The notes: generated by a model not told the origin, from the letters alone. 64,000 nucleotides of DNA from Psococerastis gibbosa (GCA_963971405.1 OZ020485.1:38313469-38377468), one strand, 5' to 3'; shown: positions 1-11,160, numbered from the stretch's first letter. Translations and numbers: made by a program.

Positions 1-365
1 TTCTACCTTTAGGTATGTGTTAGGTTTTAAATTGAGTAACGAAACCGGACAGGTTGCTTTCCCAGAAAAGTATTTAGTTTTGTAAGAAAAAATGTTTTTT
101 TGAAAAAAATGATAGAAAATTCACGCTCAAATGTATACTGCGTGCCCTGCCAGTATTGCTGTGTGGTAATGTGTTGGTCTGACCTATCTAGAATTTACCT
201 CACCTCCAGTGACGTCAGGTGGACACCCCCCCCCCCCCCCCGAGATATCGGAAATTGAACCATAGGAAAATTATTTACCATGAAATTACTCATTTTCTCT
301 ATCTACTAATTTTGATAAATTGGAAAGCATGTTCGAGTAAACTTGGACCGGTTCTTTTACAATAT
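1..365 (-). mobile_element. HINE-like 0.87-kb repeat, 5' part, cut by window edge
   Basis: Read on the minus strand from about 365 down to 1, this matches the first 365 bases or so of the repeats at 12591, 28460 and 33281. It shows the same start (ACCGGTCC then GAGTTTACTCGAACATGC), the same C/G run near 226-241, and the same GTCCGGTTTCG block. The rest lies outside the window. Short reading frames here are by-products of the repeat and not genes. Confidence 0.8.
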
Positions 366-1350
366 ATCCGTATTAATATAAAGGTAGTACCAGATGAAAC
401 TTGTCATTTTACTAGCATATTGTTTTTATAAGAATCGCCATATTTCTTATTTAAGCAGAGTCGACTGTTGTCAGAAATTGTGATAGACCGCATAGTCTGC
501 AAATTTTAATTACATCCATCATTTGTTTATTATTTTCTTATTATTATTGTTATTTTTATTCACGTAGTATAAGTTAGGCATACGAATTTTTGACAGATTG
601 CCTCCGAACGATGGCATCAGTGCTTGAATATGAGATCATATTTTATGCTATAAATGAATGAATGAAAACGTCTGTATATTAAGCCAGCTTTAGCCCCGAA
701 GGGCTACTCTACCAGCAGAGGTAGTTGATGAGGTACGAGTCAAAAAAAGTATGCCTTAAACGTGCGGCTAAATTTACAGCAATCCAAAAATAAAGCAAGA
801 TAATATTTGAACCGTATTTGACTACTATAGTACAAAATACAAATTTGTAATTGTACTAAATATCCGCCACCGCAAAATGCTATATTCGGTACCTACAGTA
901 GTAGTGACATTCCGAGTTTCCGCGTCATTTACAAAAGCTCTAGTTGTCAAGAGGTTTATACAATACCGTACGCCAAAGTTTATATAGCTTCAAAACAAAA
1001 AGAAGATTAAAATCATATAACAACAAGATTTTTTTTTTGTATAATGAAAAGGATTTGACTTCCATGTGACCGCTTCTTTCCCTTTGAATAAATGAGCATA
1101 AAACAACACTTGGATATTTTTGACATAACCCTTTTTCCAAACGTTTTGCAGCCCGCCCACAGTTCTGAATGAGATTCCCCCTTTTAGAAATTTAATATTT
1201 TCCTCTTTTATTTAATGTAACAACTGTGGTTAAAACCAAATATAATCTACAATACAAAATATATACTGCAGACTGTGCTGTATAGCATTTTTACATAGTT
1301 TTGAGATTTACACATTATTGGCTTTAAATAATCTTGTGGCATATTGATCG
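366..1350. other. AT-rich DNA, no feature seen
   Basis: I see no exon-like frame, RNA gene or clear repeat in this stretch. Short open frames lack protein-like composition. Confidence 0.5.
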
Positions 1351-1612
1351 CAATGGTGGGTCCCCCTTGACCCCCCCCCCCCCTAAATGAGTAAATTCAT
1401 AAGATAATAACAATAAAAAAATATTGAAATAAAACTCAAATTTTCTACAAACAAATTACCTTTTAAACATACATACTACTTGTGACCCCCCCCCCCTAAA
1501 AAAAAAAATAATTGAATAAAACTCAACTTTTCAACAAACAAATTACCTTTTAAGCTTACATTCAACTTGTGACCCCCCCCCCCCCCTCAATTGTCCCCTG
1601 GATCCGCCCTTG
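1351..1612. mobile_element. hAT-like MITE with C-run tandem units
   Basis: The left end CAATGGTGGGTCC and the inverted right end (CAAGGGCGGATCC read on the minus strand) match at 10 of 13 positions. The flanking 8-mers are attgatcg and attaatca, 6 of 8 identical, as expected for a decayed 8-bp target duplication. Inside are about two copies of a unit of roughly 110 bp, each starting with a run of C and continuing with a shared AT-rich block. An 8-bp duplication with ends starting CA is a hAT hallmark. It has no coding capacity. Confidence 0.6.
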
Positions 1613-1970
1613 ATTAATCAGCAAGGAACTAAAACTATAATAGCCTACTACATTAGCAGGCTTTGTTAAATTCCTGCATATTTATGATTATGCCGCCTTG
1701 TCAACTCACTAGTCTTTTAGGAACAACATGTAGGTAGGTTTGCTATCTTGCTTATTTGAGATTGAAAAACAATTCAAACTTTTGCAACACTTATTTAATA
1801 TTCACTTCTTTCTCTCTGAATCAAAAACTAATGCATTTTTAAAACATTAAATTAGAATCTTGAAAGACCCGTCTGGAAGTAGGTTTTCTCCTAAACCAAT
1901 CTTGTCATTTTGGTGATAAGATAATCTAGGAACAAATAAATGTGGTCCCCACAAACTAAAACAATTAAAT

Positions 1971-2218
1971 GAGGGGGATGTTTACAAACATGGCCAACTC
2001 CAAGTTGTAGAATTTTTCAGGAGAGCGGATTTTCTGTTGAAAATTGCATTAAGTTTATAGCTAACCCAAGACATCTCAGCGCTTCTGTGCGCAATCTGGC
2101 TGCTTTTGTCACTTTATTTTACAACGTGCAGATGGACATTAAAAGTTTCTGCAAGGTTGGATCAAAACCCCATTTTTGGAAAAAAATGGAGTTGGCCACG
2201 TTTGTAACCAAGCTCCTC
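1971..2218 (+). mobile_element. MITE with GAGG ends and 4-bp target duplication (copy 1)
   Basis: The ends are inverted repeats of about 35 bp containing GTTTACAAACATGGCCAACT on the left and the equivalent on the right. AAAT sits immediately on both sides (1967-1970 and 2219-2222). A second copy in opposite orientation at 57201-57447 is flanked by ATAT on both sides. The same length and the different but matching 4-mers support precise ends. Superfamilies with 4-bp duplications include Sola and Chapaev; I cannot assign it further. Confidence 0.8.
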
Positions 2219-2348
2219 AAATTTTTTTTAAGAATATGTGTTTATCATCAGTTTTACCAACGCACATTTGTGGCGGAATGGCTCCTCACTAACGTCTATA
2301 AAAAAAAACTAAGTTTTATCCTTCTCCTTCTTCTTCCCCCTTAGTGCC

Positions 2349-2376
2349 GAAGAAGAAGAAGAAGAAGAAGAAGAAG
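2349..2376. repeat. (GAA)n microsatellite
   Basis: About nine GAA units in a row. Confidence 0.9.
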
Positions 2377-2727
2377 TTTTATCCGTAATAAAGAAAGCAG
2401 AATGATACAATGAAGAGGTCTAAACTAGGGTAACTTGACTTTTCCCACAAAATTAGTTTGAGATGTGAGATGAGATTTTTTAAGGGAATCCTCTATTTAG
2501 ATTTTTCCCTGTTATTCATCCTTACCTCATCATTAAAATAACGTAGGTCTCAAAATAATGGAAATTATCCATCCCAACTCTCTGTTATTTACTCTGAAAT
2601 GTTCCTCGTGGCATTCTATAACTAAAAGCCTACAGGTCTAAGAACAGCGTCTGTGCTTAATTAAGGTTCAGTGCCCTCATCGTCCTTTTTTTAATAACGT
2701 GCTTCCTTTCACACGAACGATGTTTTA

Positions 2728-2981
2728 GGCGGGGATTCCACAGACCTCGCATTGCAGAATGCAAATGACATTGACGGAAATTTGAATTTTTCTTTTTATA
2801 GAAATCTATTAAAATGTTTGTACTTAACATATCCCATGACGTCATTTTTTTAATTTTAGTTTGTTTGTTTGTGATTTTACTCTATGATCATTGATCAATT
2901 TTAACTATGGCATAGAGTAAAACAAACATTTCCGTCAATGTCATATGCATTCTGCAATGCGAGGTCGGTGGAAACCCCCCC
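2728..2981. mobile_element. MITE with ~60-bp inverted ends, TA flanks
   Basis: The left arm at 2728-2787 and the right arm at about 2923-2981 are near-identical inverted repeats, sharing CCTCGCATTGCAGAATGCA and TGACATTGACGGAAAT. TA flanks both sides (2726-2727, 2982-2983), consistent with Tc1/mariner-type insertion. An isolated end of a related copy follows at about 3025-3056. Interior motifs recur near 19140-19190. Confidence 0.75.
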
Positions 2982-3056
2982 TAAGTCTTGAATGTCTGTT
3001 ACCACGTCACCGTATTTGTATTTAGCACTAGCAGGTTGGTGGAATCACCGCCTTAG

Positions 3057-4057
3057 GTACTGTAGGAATATATTGTATATAAAAGCCGAAGAACATATTG
3101 TCTATCGACTGATAGGTCATCCGATATCATGCAAACTGGAATGAGGTCACGCTAAAAGTATAAGGGGACTTTGGAACTGTTTGTCCGATTTTCATCAAAC
3201 TTAGCATATCGATTCACTATTCCAACAGCTATTGACAGAAAGTTAGGGAGCTCGGCAGCGCACGAGCTGCCGCCATGGTGACATTTCACTTTGAACAAAT
3301 ATAAAGAAGCTCCGGTTCGATTTTATTATTATATTTTTTTTACAGAAAGAAATAAATAAAATGGTCTTTATTTTCCATATGGGCGAATTTCGGGTCTTTC
3401 GGCCCACTCTTAGAATCAACCCATAACCGTGTAGAATGCCGATAGGAACAATTTTGTGAAAGAAACTACGAGTTGGGATGAATTAATTTCAAAATCGACC
3501 TATTTTTCTGGACTAGCAGGTATCTTTTTAATATTTTTTGCAAGATGTACTGTAACTGCCATATACAATAATTTTATTGACAAAATTACCCATAAATTCC
3601 TCCATAAATATGTTTACTGTATGTAGCTACTAAATTTATTATTTAAAAAAAATCTGTTTAAAATTTATTAGTATAAGGTAGTATTGTATGTACATTGTAA
3701 TAGTATAAAATATTTCCCAATCGTGTACGAAAAAATTCTTTTAATATATCTGCGAGCATTTGTCATTGTGTGACTTAATAACAGGGAGCGTTTAACAATT
3801 ATTCTATATTGTTAGTTTAATTTATCAAAATAACCCATAATATCAAACGTATTTGGTCAATGTCTCAAAACTAGCGATGACGACATGTAACCCGAGTTTG
3901 CACTTGTATGGCAGTACGTTTTGTGAATCGGGTTAATAATAAACTAGGTAAGCTCGTGAAGTAGAAATATAATTCTAAACCAAACAAACACAGAACTGAA
4001 AGCACTGGAGGGTTTAAATCCCGCTCTCGTCAAATTTTTCATGTCTCTCTCTAATTT
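3057..4057. other. Mostly unique AT-rich DNA; short repeat scraps
   Basis: Bases 3160-3310 contain a 'TTTCATCAAAC...CGATT' type block of the kind common in interspersed repeats. Bases 3355-3400 share CCATATGGGCGAATTT with 52070-52086, so that short block is repeated. No coding frame is supported. Confidence 0.4.
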
Positions 4058-4275
4058 GGACACGTACAGTAGTGGCATAGACTCGGACTTTCACCCGAAA
4101 GGTTGTTGGTGCGAGTCCCACACTTGCTACATTTTCTGGCCATGCTTCGGAGGCATGTAAAGCAGGTGGTCCAGGGCTTTCCCAGTTGAGTGTAAGAGAG
4201 GGCTTTATAGCCCAAACTCCGCTAGGTTGGCTTAGTAATAGTCAAAAAGTCAATATTCATTTATTTATTTTATTT
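4058..4275 (+). mobile_element. tRNA-derived SINE, family 1
   Basis: It has an A-box-like region (AGTAGTGG) and a B-box-like GGTGCGAGTCC (canonical GGTTCGANTCC, as in other copies here). The conserved body follows: TTTCACCCGAAAGGTTGTTG, a short CATGCTTCGGAGG hairpin-like block, GTAAAGCAGG, then GGCTTTATAGCCC and the 3' end CTAGGTTGGCTTAGTAATAG with an AT-rich tail. Nine copies or parts occur in this window. Confidence 0.85.
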
Positions 4276-4599
4276 GCGATATACTGTATTAACTATTTTG
4301 GTTTCACACGCCAACACCGGAGAGTAGACAAACTGGCAATCTACAGTCAATTTAATAATTTTTTTTCTGGTGTTCACCCTTACCCGTGAAAATGTCTGGG
4401 CAGGTCGAAGTCCCGACTTCAGGAACGGTACAAAGGATTTCATGACCGTGACCGAAATGAGACCATCAAGTCTCGTCCCAGAAATGTGTGCTCCCATTGG
4501 AAAACAAAAAATCGTAAAGTCCACCCAGAAAGTTCAAGTGTCGAAAACATACTTTCCTCATTGTCTACTATTACTAAAAGTCTACCTATATTAATCTCA

Positions 4600-5390
4600 T
4601 TGCCTTTTGGTCATGGCAGAGGGTCAAGGGTGCAGTCAAAACAATAATCTCACCAAGACCAGCCACAGCAGCCCGCAGAGCATCCAAATTTTGTGGGGTC
4701 TTTGCCCCATCCGGGTCATTACTATCCTTTTCGGAAGCAAAATGACGGTTGTTCTATTCTGAGATACCTATTTCGTTTCCAGCAATATAAATTTCCTGGC
4801 ATTTCCGTGTATACTTAAAAACAGTACATTAGTACTAAAAACCATGATGTGGTCCGGAGTACCCTCTTGATCCCCACACTCACAGAGAGGAGTCTCCCGG
4901 ACACCGATCCGTGCTAGATGGCATAGGAAGGAGGCGTGACCCAGCCGCCGTGGTTTGGACCTTTCTTGGGAGAGGGTTTTTCCAGAACCAAGGTCGTTTT
5001 GGGATGTTCGGTTGTATCGCCTTTAAGGTCGTGGCTCTGTATGCGTCCCATCTTCTCTGCCAGTTTATTCTTGTGCTATTTAGGTGTTTTGCTGTGATGT
5101 CATTCCAGGTTGGTGGTTCCTGGGTTTCTTCTCCCTCTATTCTTGCTGTTTTTGCCAGTCTGTCTGCTGTTTCGTTACCTTCAATCCCTGCATGTGCTGG
5201 TACCCATACAAGATGAATTTTGTGACCTGCATCTATTGCCTGACATGCCATTTCCACTATGCTTTTTTGCCATACGTTAAAGGTTGACTCTTTGTGGCTC
5301 GATTTCAAAATGCTTAAGGTACTAAGGGAGTCAGTAAAAATACCATTGTAATAGTTTGTAAATAAAAGATTCGGGACTTCTGGCACCAGA
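4600..5390 (-). pseudogene. Non-LTR retrotransposon RNase H domain, decayed
   Basis: On the minus strand a frame from about 5386 downward reads as the C-terminal half of an RNase H domain. A FTDSLSTL segment carries an acidic catalytic position, followed by the typical WVPAHAGIEGNETADRLAK region. Near 4950 the frame breaks; the continuing zinc-knuckle-like part (HLARIGVRETPLCECG, then DQEGTPDHI) is in another frame. An RNase H followed by a Cys-His tail at the end of ORF2 is typical of I/R1/LOA-type non-LTR elements. The copy is 5'-truncated and frameshifted, so it is a relic. Confidence 0.85.
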
Positions 5391-5462
5391 ACCAGGAAAT
5401 TTTTGAAAAGCCAATATCGGCACCGGTGAACCTTTTTTACTTTCCTCTGCCTTCGTCCAGCT

Positions 5463-5782
5463 CAGGGGTAGGGAACCTTTTTTCCATGGAACCAATTTTC
5501 AAGGTTCTAACGACTCACAAACCTTCTGAGAGCCATACATAGTGTATATTGAAATCAAATGAAGCAGAGTAAACATTTTAACATTTTAAAGCACTACGAG
5601 TGCACTTCTAGGGCCTAGTAAGTATTAGTAAAAAAAATTTATTCTTATTTCTATTTATTTTTTTAAAGAATCTGTAATTGCTATTTATATACTATGGAAA
5701 GTAGGAATCTAGCCATGTGGAGCCACACCAGAAGTTCTTCTGAGCCAAGTATGGCTCCGGAGCCAGGAGTTCCTGACCCCGG
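5463..5782. mobile_element. hAT-like MITE (CAGGGGT ends)
   Basis: The left end CAGGGGTAGGGAAC and the inverted right end CCGGGGTCAGGAAC pair well. The interior has the TGGCTCCGGAGCCA palindrome typical of many hAT non-autonomous elements. The flanking 8-mers gtccagct and gtctacca match at only 5 of 8 positions, so the duplication is weak. Confidence 0.6.
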
Positions 5783-6404
5783 GTCTACCACATTTCCCGA
5801 CTGCAGCTGCGATGGAAAAAATTCAGCGGTGACTGTGTAATGTCACGCCCATTGAGTATAAAAACATAATTTAAAGTCATGAAGGAGAGAAACCTTAAAT
5901 TTTCATTACAAGAGTAATTTTCCTCGTACTTTGTTCTTCTGTTTCACCTTTTCCAACCCAATATACGGTTTGTTTTGCATACTGTACAAGCGAGCCACTG
6001 GTGCGGAGAGTACTAGCTGGAAAAGGGTAAGTCCAGTAAATATTGATCTTCATGCAATAAATCTTAACCCTTAGGGTAATAGTTTTTAGCAACCCGCTGG
6101 TCGCATTCTATAATATATTAACAGACGGCGTGATTACGATATCTATATCAACGGTTCGATAAATAATTACCCTTAAGAAACCTTTGTCTGTTTTAGCTTA
6201 TTTGACATGGAAGTAAATTTTAATAAACTTTGGTGCACATAAAACTGCTGCTTAATCGACACTATAGAGATTTATTAATGAACACTTATTCGAAGCTATC
6301 TTCCTATTGTAAACTGCCGTTCCAGATGTAGTCATATAGGCGTAGAAAAGCATAACGCTACAGCTGCTAAACATATACTGTCACCTACCTATTTTTTTTT
6401 TTTT
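5783..6404. other. AT-rich DNA, no feature seen
   Basis: No supported coding, RNA or repeat feature. There is a T run at 6392-6407 next to the following SINE. Confidence 0.4.
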
Positions 6405-6570
6405 TTAATTAATCGCATACAAACAATTTAATGAATGTATCCGATTGACCTTTTCAGTCGCCTCTGTAGGTTATTACCCGCGATGAGTACGACACGTATC
6501 CGATTGCATGGCGTGTAAAGACTCGCACAAGCGCAAGCACGTTACCACCTGTCCATCGAAGTCGATAAAG
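6405..6570 (-). mobile_element. SINE-like element, family 2
   Basis: On the minus strand this reads TCGATGG...AGGTGGTAACGTGC (A-box-like), then GAGTCTTTACACGCC, and ends in CATTCATTAAATTGTTTG with a T/A-rich tail. The same structure recurs at 10965, 20880, 25800 and 30185. The best copy has TGGCAAGGTGG, a good match to the pol III A box. The B box is degenerate. Confidence 0.7.
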
Positions 6571-7014
6571 AATAGTTTTACGGCCTAAAGTAAGTAAATC
6601 GTTTCTCGGCTAACAGTCTCCAGACTCTAAATCTGAGTTCGCAAACATAGCGTCAAACTGCAAGTAAACGAATTTATATAAGGTCGCCATCATGAATAAG
6701 AAAGGAGTGGTTTCGTTTGTATTGAAAACTGCTGGTGAAGCTGTTAACAGCCCTTAAGGGAGTTCACAGCGGAAAGAAGCGAGCTTCGCTATTCCCTATT
6801 TTAGGTTTCTTGGTAAGTGTTTACTGAATGTTTATTTTTAATGTGCAAGAGCCAAGAGGTTTCTACTCACTTCGTGAGACTCCCTCAGCGTCTTGCGGCA
6901 TACACCATGGCTGTTGGCGTTGGGAGGGGAGGCGAGGCTGAAGGCTGAAGCATAGACGAAAACATGGGGGGGAAGCTGCCCCACGCCCAAAAATTTAGTA
7001 AATCTATTGTAAGT
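6571..7014. other. Unique DNA with a TATA-like box and a very short ORF
   Basis: TTATATAAGG at about 6674 precedes an ATG at 6692 opening only about 21 codons (start MNKKGVVSFVLKTAGEAVNS). The frame is too short to call a gene. A GC-richer stretch at 6890-6960 contains no frame I recognise. Confidence 0.25.
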
Positions 7015-7180
7015 TAATACATTACGCTCTTATTTAATCGATACTACATAATATGTTGGTTATATATTGACCCAAAACTACCCCCTCCCCCAAAATGGGT
7101 TGGATCCGTCCCTGGAGAATTCAGGGCTGAAACCGTGATTGACTGGCATGTTTTTCAATGCCTCCTTTACGTATGGTAAA
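7015..7180 (+). repeat. Interspersed repeat shared with 25350-25500
   Basis: Blocks GATACTACATAATATG, the C run, AAATGGGTT and GTCCCTGGAGAATTCAGG are shared in order with 25355-25460. The shared sequence continues past the hAT-like end motif, so it belongs to a larger composite repeat. Confidence 0.6.
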
Positions 7181-7359
7181 ACTACGGGGAATGATCCATA
7201 CGTGAATACGTCACAAGAGACAAATCCTCAGCAAAAAAGTCATCAGTTGACTCTACAGTATTGTTAGGTTGAATTTAATTTAGCTGTTCACAGAACTGAT
7301 CAACTGCACATAATTCATGCCATTCGGCTTACAATACACAGTCTTTATTATACGTAATA

Positions 7360-7462
7360 ATATAATATACAGTATATAGAATAATAATAATAATAATATA
7401 ATAATAATATATATATATAGAATAATCATTATTATAATAATAATATATATATATATATAATA
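7360..7462. repeat. TAA/TA microsatellite
   Basis: Mixed (AAT)n and (AT)n runs. The open frame across it is low-complexity and not a gene. Confidence 0.9.
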
Positions 7463-7659
7463 ATTAATATACGGAAACACACCAATTTTGACAATGGTAT
7501 TACAAGTGGAATTATAACGGTACAAATGGTATTATAACGCATGTTGTAAGGTTTTCCTCGTAATGCTATTTACTGATTCATGGGATATACTGTAACTATG
7601 TTACACTTCTGGTTAAGAATATTACACCTGGTTAGCATTCTGTGTAGACCCACATTACC

Positions 7660-7805
7660 TACATCTTTTGGCCATGCTTCGGATGGCATGTAAAACAGGC
7701 GGTCCCGGGCCTGCCTAGTTCAGCTAGTTGAGTGTAAGAGAGGGTTGGCTTAGTATTAGAACCAAAAACAGTCCTTATTTATTATTTGTAGGTAGTTTTA
7801 TTTAT
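7660..7805 (+). mobile_element. SINE family 1, 5'-truncated
   Basis: It begins inside the body at GGCCATGCTTCGGA and runs through the conserved 3' half, including TTGAGTGTAAGAGAGG and TTGGCTTAGTA. The promoter half is missing. Confidence 0.75.
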
Positions 7806-8037
7806 TTTTTATTTATTGATTCTATACAAATTCATATAAAACAGACTTTTGTGCCGGGCGTTTAAGGGGACCTGGATATTACTTATAATGTTCACTGGGA
7901 GTGAAGAACATTCAAACTTATTCGATATTATTTATATATTATATATATATATATTAATTTATACACATACATGCTTCTCCTGTCAGTTGGTGAACTGATT
8001 TCAAACAAATTTAACGAATATATTTACAAAGGCTTTC

Positions 8038-8225
8038 AAGGCCGGAGTTACATGATGAATCAGTAGAATCCGGGATGATAGGCCGTGGTCGTTCTGAATG
8101 TGTACTTCCAAACGTTTCGTCAACATCAGTTGCTGCTAAGCCTCCGAGATACAATCTTAGACGTCTACGCCGTTCCACTGAAGATGTTGACCGCAGATGT
8201 TGACGAAACGTTTGGAAGTACACTT
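8038..8225. repeat. Perfect 28-bp inverted repeat within a dispersed repeat
   Basis: Bases 8100-8127 and 8196-8223 are exact inverted copies of 28 bp (core AAACGTTTCGTCAACATC) around a 68-bp loop. Sequence just inside the right arm (TTCCACTGAAGATGTTGACC) recurs on the minus strand near 21470-21495, so this is part of a repeat family. Confidence 0.75.
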
Positions 8226-8774
8226 TCAGAAATTTCACGAATATTCATAGGTAGAATTATTTCTAACGACATGTTTCTTATAACAATAGTATCTTATAAA
8301 TTTTCATTGCACATTCTCAATCTTCATAATTGGGCTACACTGTATATTTCTTACGAAAGTGACAGACCTTTTTTCAGTGGAGTGTTTGCATTTTTGATTT
8401 TGATTTCCGGAAAATCTGGGTTCTTGCAGTTGTTGATTCGCATATGGTTATTGTGATGTTGCTGCATAGAATGGTCTTCAACCGTCCAGAAGTGACAAGA
8501 AGAGGATGGGATAGAGGGAACCCTTCAATGTGTAAAGAAGGATATGAGACGTCGCATCATGGCTTGCATCCGGATCCGGTCACTCCTTCGGGTTTCATTT
8601 CCTCCTTGTCTAAATTCAACTAGATACGGTGTGGTTTTCTGTAAAGTTGATTCTTTCTCAATCATAACACATCTTCATTGCATATACGATACCGGTACTA
8701 AAGATGTACAGGCACAATATTCTGATTAAAATTTTTTGATATAATATATTAATGTTTTTATTCTTTTTCCTCAA

Positions 8775-9090
8775 ATGTCTCCTCAATCGAAGATTGGCGA
8801 TCCTCATGGCGATTCGGACCTAAGAGACTGCTGCTCAGAAAAGGGAAGTCGTGCTCTTGCCGAACCACTGCCTTAGGTTTTTCAACCAGGGGGTTCTTCT
8901 TCTGCCGGGAGCCCTCTGTCCCCTCTTCCCTTGGATTATTACATGCAGAAGGTGATACTTTTCATTACTCATCACATCAAATATGTTTGTTTTCGTTTCT
9001 TAACCGTCAGCAGCAACTCGGCTTCTGCATCCATTCGCCGCAGGACCTCAGCATTACGGACACGATCTCTCGAGGATATCCAGGTACCCA
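8775..9090 (-). pseudogene. Non-LTR retrotransposon RT C-terminal remnant
   Basis: Read on the minus strand it has the RTE-like tail also seen at 9580, 48230 and 63800: a GRRRTPWLKNLRQW-type segment around 8860-8910 and an AAVSKV-like segment before 'IANLR'. Several frameshifts are present. The family assignment rests on general RT C-terminal resemblance. Confidence 0.6.
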
Positions 9091-9159
9091 CATTTGAAAT
9101 GTTCCCCATAGCTTTTGTCAATCCATTGATTTATATCTAACTATAATACAATATTACAA

Positions 9160-9405
9160 GTGCCAAAAAGTTAAATAAATCAAATAAATAAATCTTGACT
9201 TTTTGTTGTTCTATTACTAAGCCAACCTAGCGGAGTTAGGGCTATAAAGCCCTCTCTTACACTCTACTAGGATGACCCGGGACCGCCTGCTTTACATGCC
9301 CTCCGAAGCATGGCCAGAAAATGTAGCCAGTGTGGGACTCGAACCAACAACCTTTCGGGTGAAAGTCGGAGTCTGTACCACTACTCTACAGGTCCTGACG
9401 TAGGT
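9160..9405 (-). mobile_element. tRNA-derived SINE, family 1, near full length
   Basis: On the minus strand a TAGAGTAGTGG A box is followed by GGTTCGAGTCC (exact B box) and the full family body, ending in AAAAAGTCAAG plus an AAATA-rich tail at 9160-9195. Confidence 0.9.
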
Positions 9406-9439
9406 AGATGTAGGTATAGGCCTATTTCCTATGACAACT

Positions 9440-10130
9440 GCAGGTTTGGTACAGTAGCCCTTGGCTTATTATAACCCAGTTCGTCTCCATTTTTCAACTT
9501 GATGTTTTCACATTTTTTCCCTCCTGTTACACCTTAGCTAATGCAGCTGTGACAGCCCCTGGACTAAACCAAGTTTTTGTTTTGCTATAGTCTGGCATCG
9601 CCTTCTGGATCATAATCCAAGGGAAGGTAAAAGGGAGGGTTCCTGGCAGAAAAAGAACATCCTCGTTGAAAAACCTGAGGCAGTGGTTTGGCAAGAGCAC
9701 TTCCCTTATCAGAGCAGCAGTCTCCAAGGTCCAAATTGTCATGATGGTCGCCAATCGTCGATAAAAGAGGCGTGTAAAGAAGGAGAACATACAAGAGACA
9801 TTCGATGATATATACTGTAGGTACAGGAGAAAAAGAGTCAAAAAAATGTAATGGCCTATTTTTCTATGACGAATACAGTCGGGTTTGGCACTGGACATTT
9901 TCTCTCTTCGGTTATACCTTTTCTTAGCTAAGGTAACTGTATCAGTTCTTGAACTAAGTCCAGTTTTTGCTTCACTACAATCCGGATATCTATCATTAGT
10001 CACCCCCATAGCGTTGACAATCAATGATTGTCTCGCAATTCTACCAAGACCTTTTAGTACACAGTTATTGAGGCCATCGAAAATAGCAGAACCTGGATGT
10101 AGTAGATGTTCAGTATTCATATAGTTCACT
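9440..10130 (+). pseudogene. Non-LTR retroelement remnants
   Basis: Bases 9580-9770 (plus strand) read as the RTE-type RT tail: an IIQGKVKG-like start, GRKRTSSLKNLRQWFGKST, then AAVSKVQIVMMVANRR. The flanks at 9440-9600 and 9885-10080 are related to each other on the minus strand (both give a KTK/AKT...LAK segment), suggesting other pieces of the same family. A 200-codon minus frame spans the junctions and is not a native protein. Confidence 0.55.
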
Positions 10131-10139
10131 TAGACTAGT

Positions 10140-10460
10140 TGCTGCACGTCAAACTGCGGCAAACTTGGTAGTGTGCACAGCGTTGGCAGGGGAACATTGT
10201 GGGACATGATAACGCGCTTAGGCAGTACGTGTCGAGTCCTGTTCACCTCCGATTTAATCGTGTGACTTTACCATGTTCCCCAAGTGGTTCGGAATCCACT
10301 ATAATCAGGAGGTCCACCCTGTCAGTCAACTCCTCTTTCCCCCGAGGTGAAAGAGTCTGCCCTTAGGGTGCCTCAAGTTAACAAACAGGCTCACCCCCCC
10401 CCCCCACCCCCCGCCAGGCTGACAGGGTTAAAGCTTAACGCAGAAATGCTGACAGCAGGC
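10140..10460 (+). mobile_element. SINE-like element, family 3
   Basis: A box-like TTGGTAGTGTGCACAG is followed by a B-box match GTGGTTCGGAATCC and a body ending with a C run and GCCAGGCTGACAGG. Inverted copies lie at 16180-16440 and 25505-25795. The 3' extension (AGTTAACA..., C run, GCCAGGCTGACAG) is shared with the 25.5-kb copy. Pol III origin is inferred from the boxes. Confidence 0.6.
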
Positions 10461-10530
10461 GTTGGAAACAACAACAACTTCAGAGATTCCAACAAGAAGC
10501 ACTGCTTACCACAAGCTTGTAGATGACACC

Positions 10531-10839
10531 CAGGCGCGGATCTACGGGGGGAGGGCTATGGAGGATATAGCCCCCCCCCCCCCCATTAGGTTCTGATTTT
10601 ACACTAGATAAAACTGTATTTTTAACCATACAACTACAAAATTCATTACCTCTACTACCAATCAACAGATAAAAATACTCCTGTAAATTTTGAAGTTTTA
10701 AAAATTTGGCGCCAATTGAACTAACGTAACGTTACCTAATTCATTAATTATATTATATTGGCAATTTTTTGCAATTCATCTTTTTTTGTTCATATTTAAT
10801 CTTATCCCCCTCCTTGGTCTCATTCTAGATCCGCGCCTG
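10531..10839. mobile_element. Non-autonomous TIR element
   Basis: The ends are exact 14-bp inverted repeats (CAGGCGCGGATCTA and its complement). The interior is non-coding with a run of C. No convincing target duplication is visible. The end sequence resembles the hAT-like elements in this window. Confidence 0.65.
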
Positions 10840-10964
10840 ATAAACAACAACACAGCAACAACAACCCTACTTACAGCCTAGTACAGTATCAGTTAATCTA
10901 ATATGTCTACTATCTATTACGAAGATCTACTAATGCTGACTTTACAATAAAACGCTTTCCTCAA

Positions 10965-11160
10965 CTCGATTTTGATGGCAAGGTGGTAGCTTGCCTGTAC
11001 TTATGCGGGCCTCTACACGCCATGTAATCGGAGACGTGTCGTAACTCAACACGGGTACTAACCTGCAGAGGCGACCGAAAAGGTAAATGTAAATCCGATA
11101 CATTCATTAAATTGTTTACGTATGCGATTAACCTTTTATACAAAAAAAAATTTAAAAAAA
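10965..11160 (+). mobile_element. SINE-like element, family 2
   Basis: TGGCAAGGTGGTAGCTTGC is a good A-box match. The family body follows and the 3' end has CATTCATTAAATTG and an A-rich tail from about 11140. Confidence 0.75.

Noticed and set aside
4130-4275. True tRNA gene at the SINE A/B boxes
   Set aside because: The same sequence recurs nine times with a shared non-tRNA body and tail; no acceptor-stem pairing.
7280-7525. 81-codon minus frame rich in Ile/Tyr
   Set aside because: Translation of a TA/TAA microsatellite.
9527-10129. 200-codon minus frame as a gene
   Set aside because: It crosses several retroelement fragments, one of which is coding on the opposite strand.
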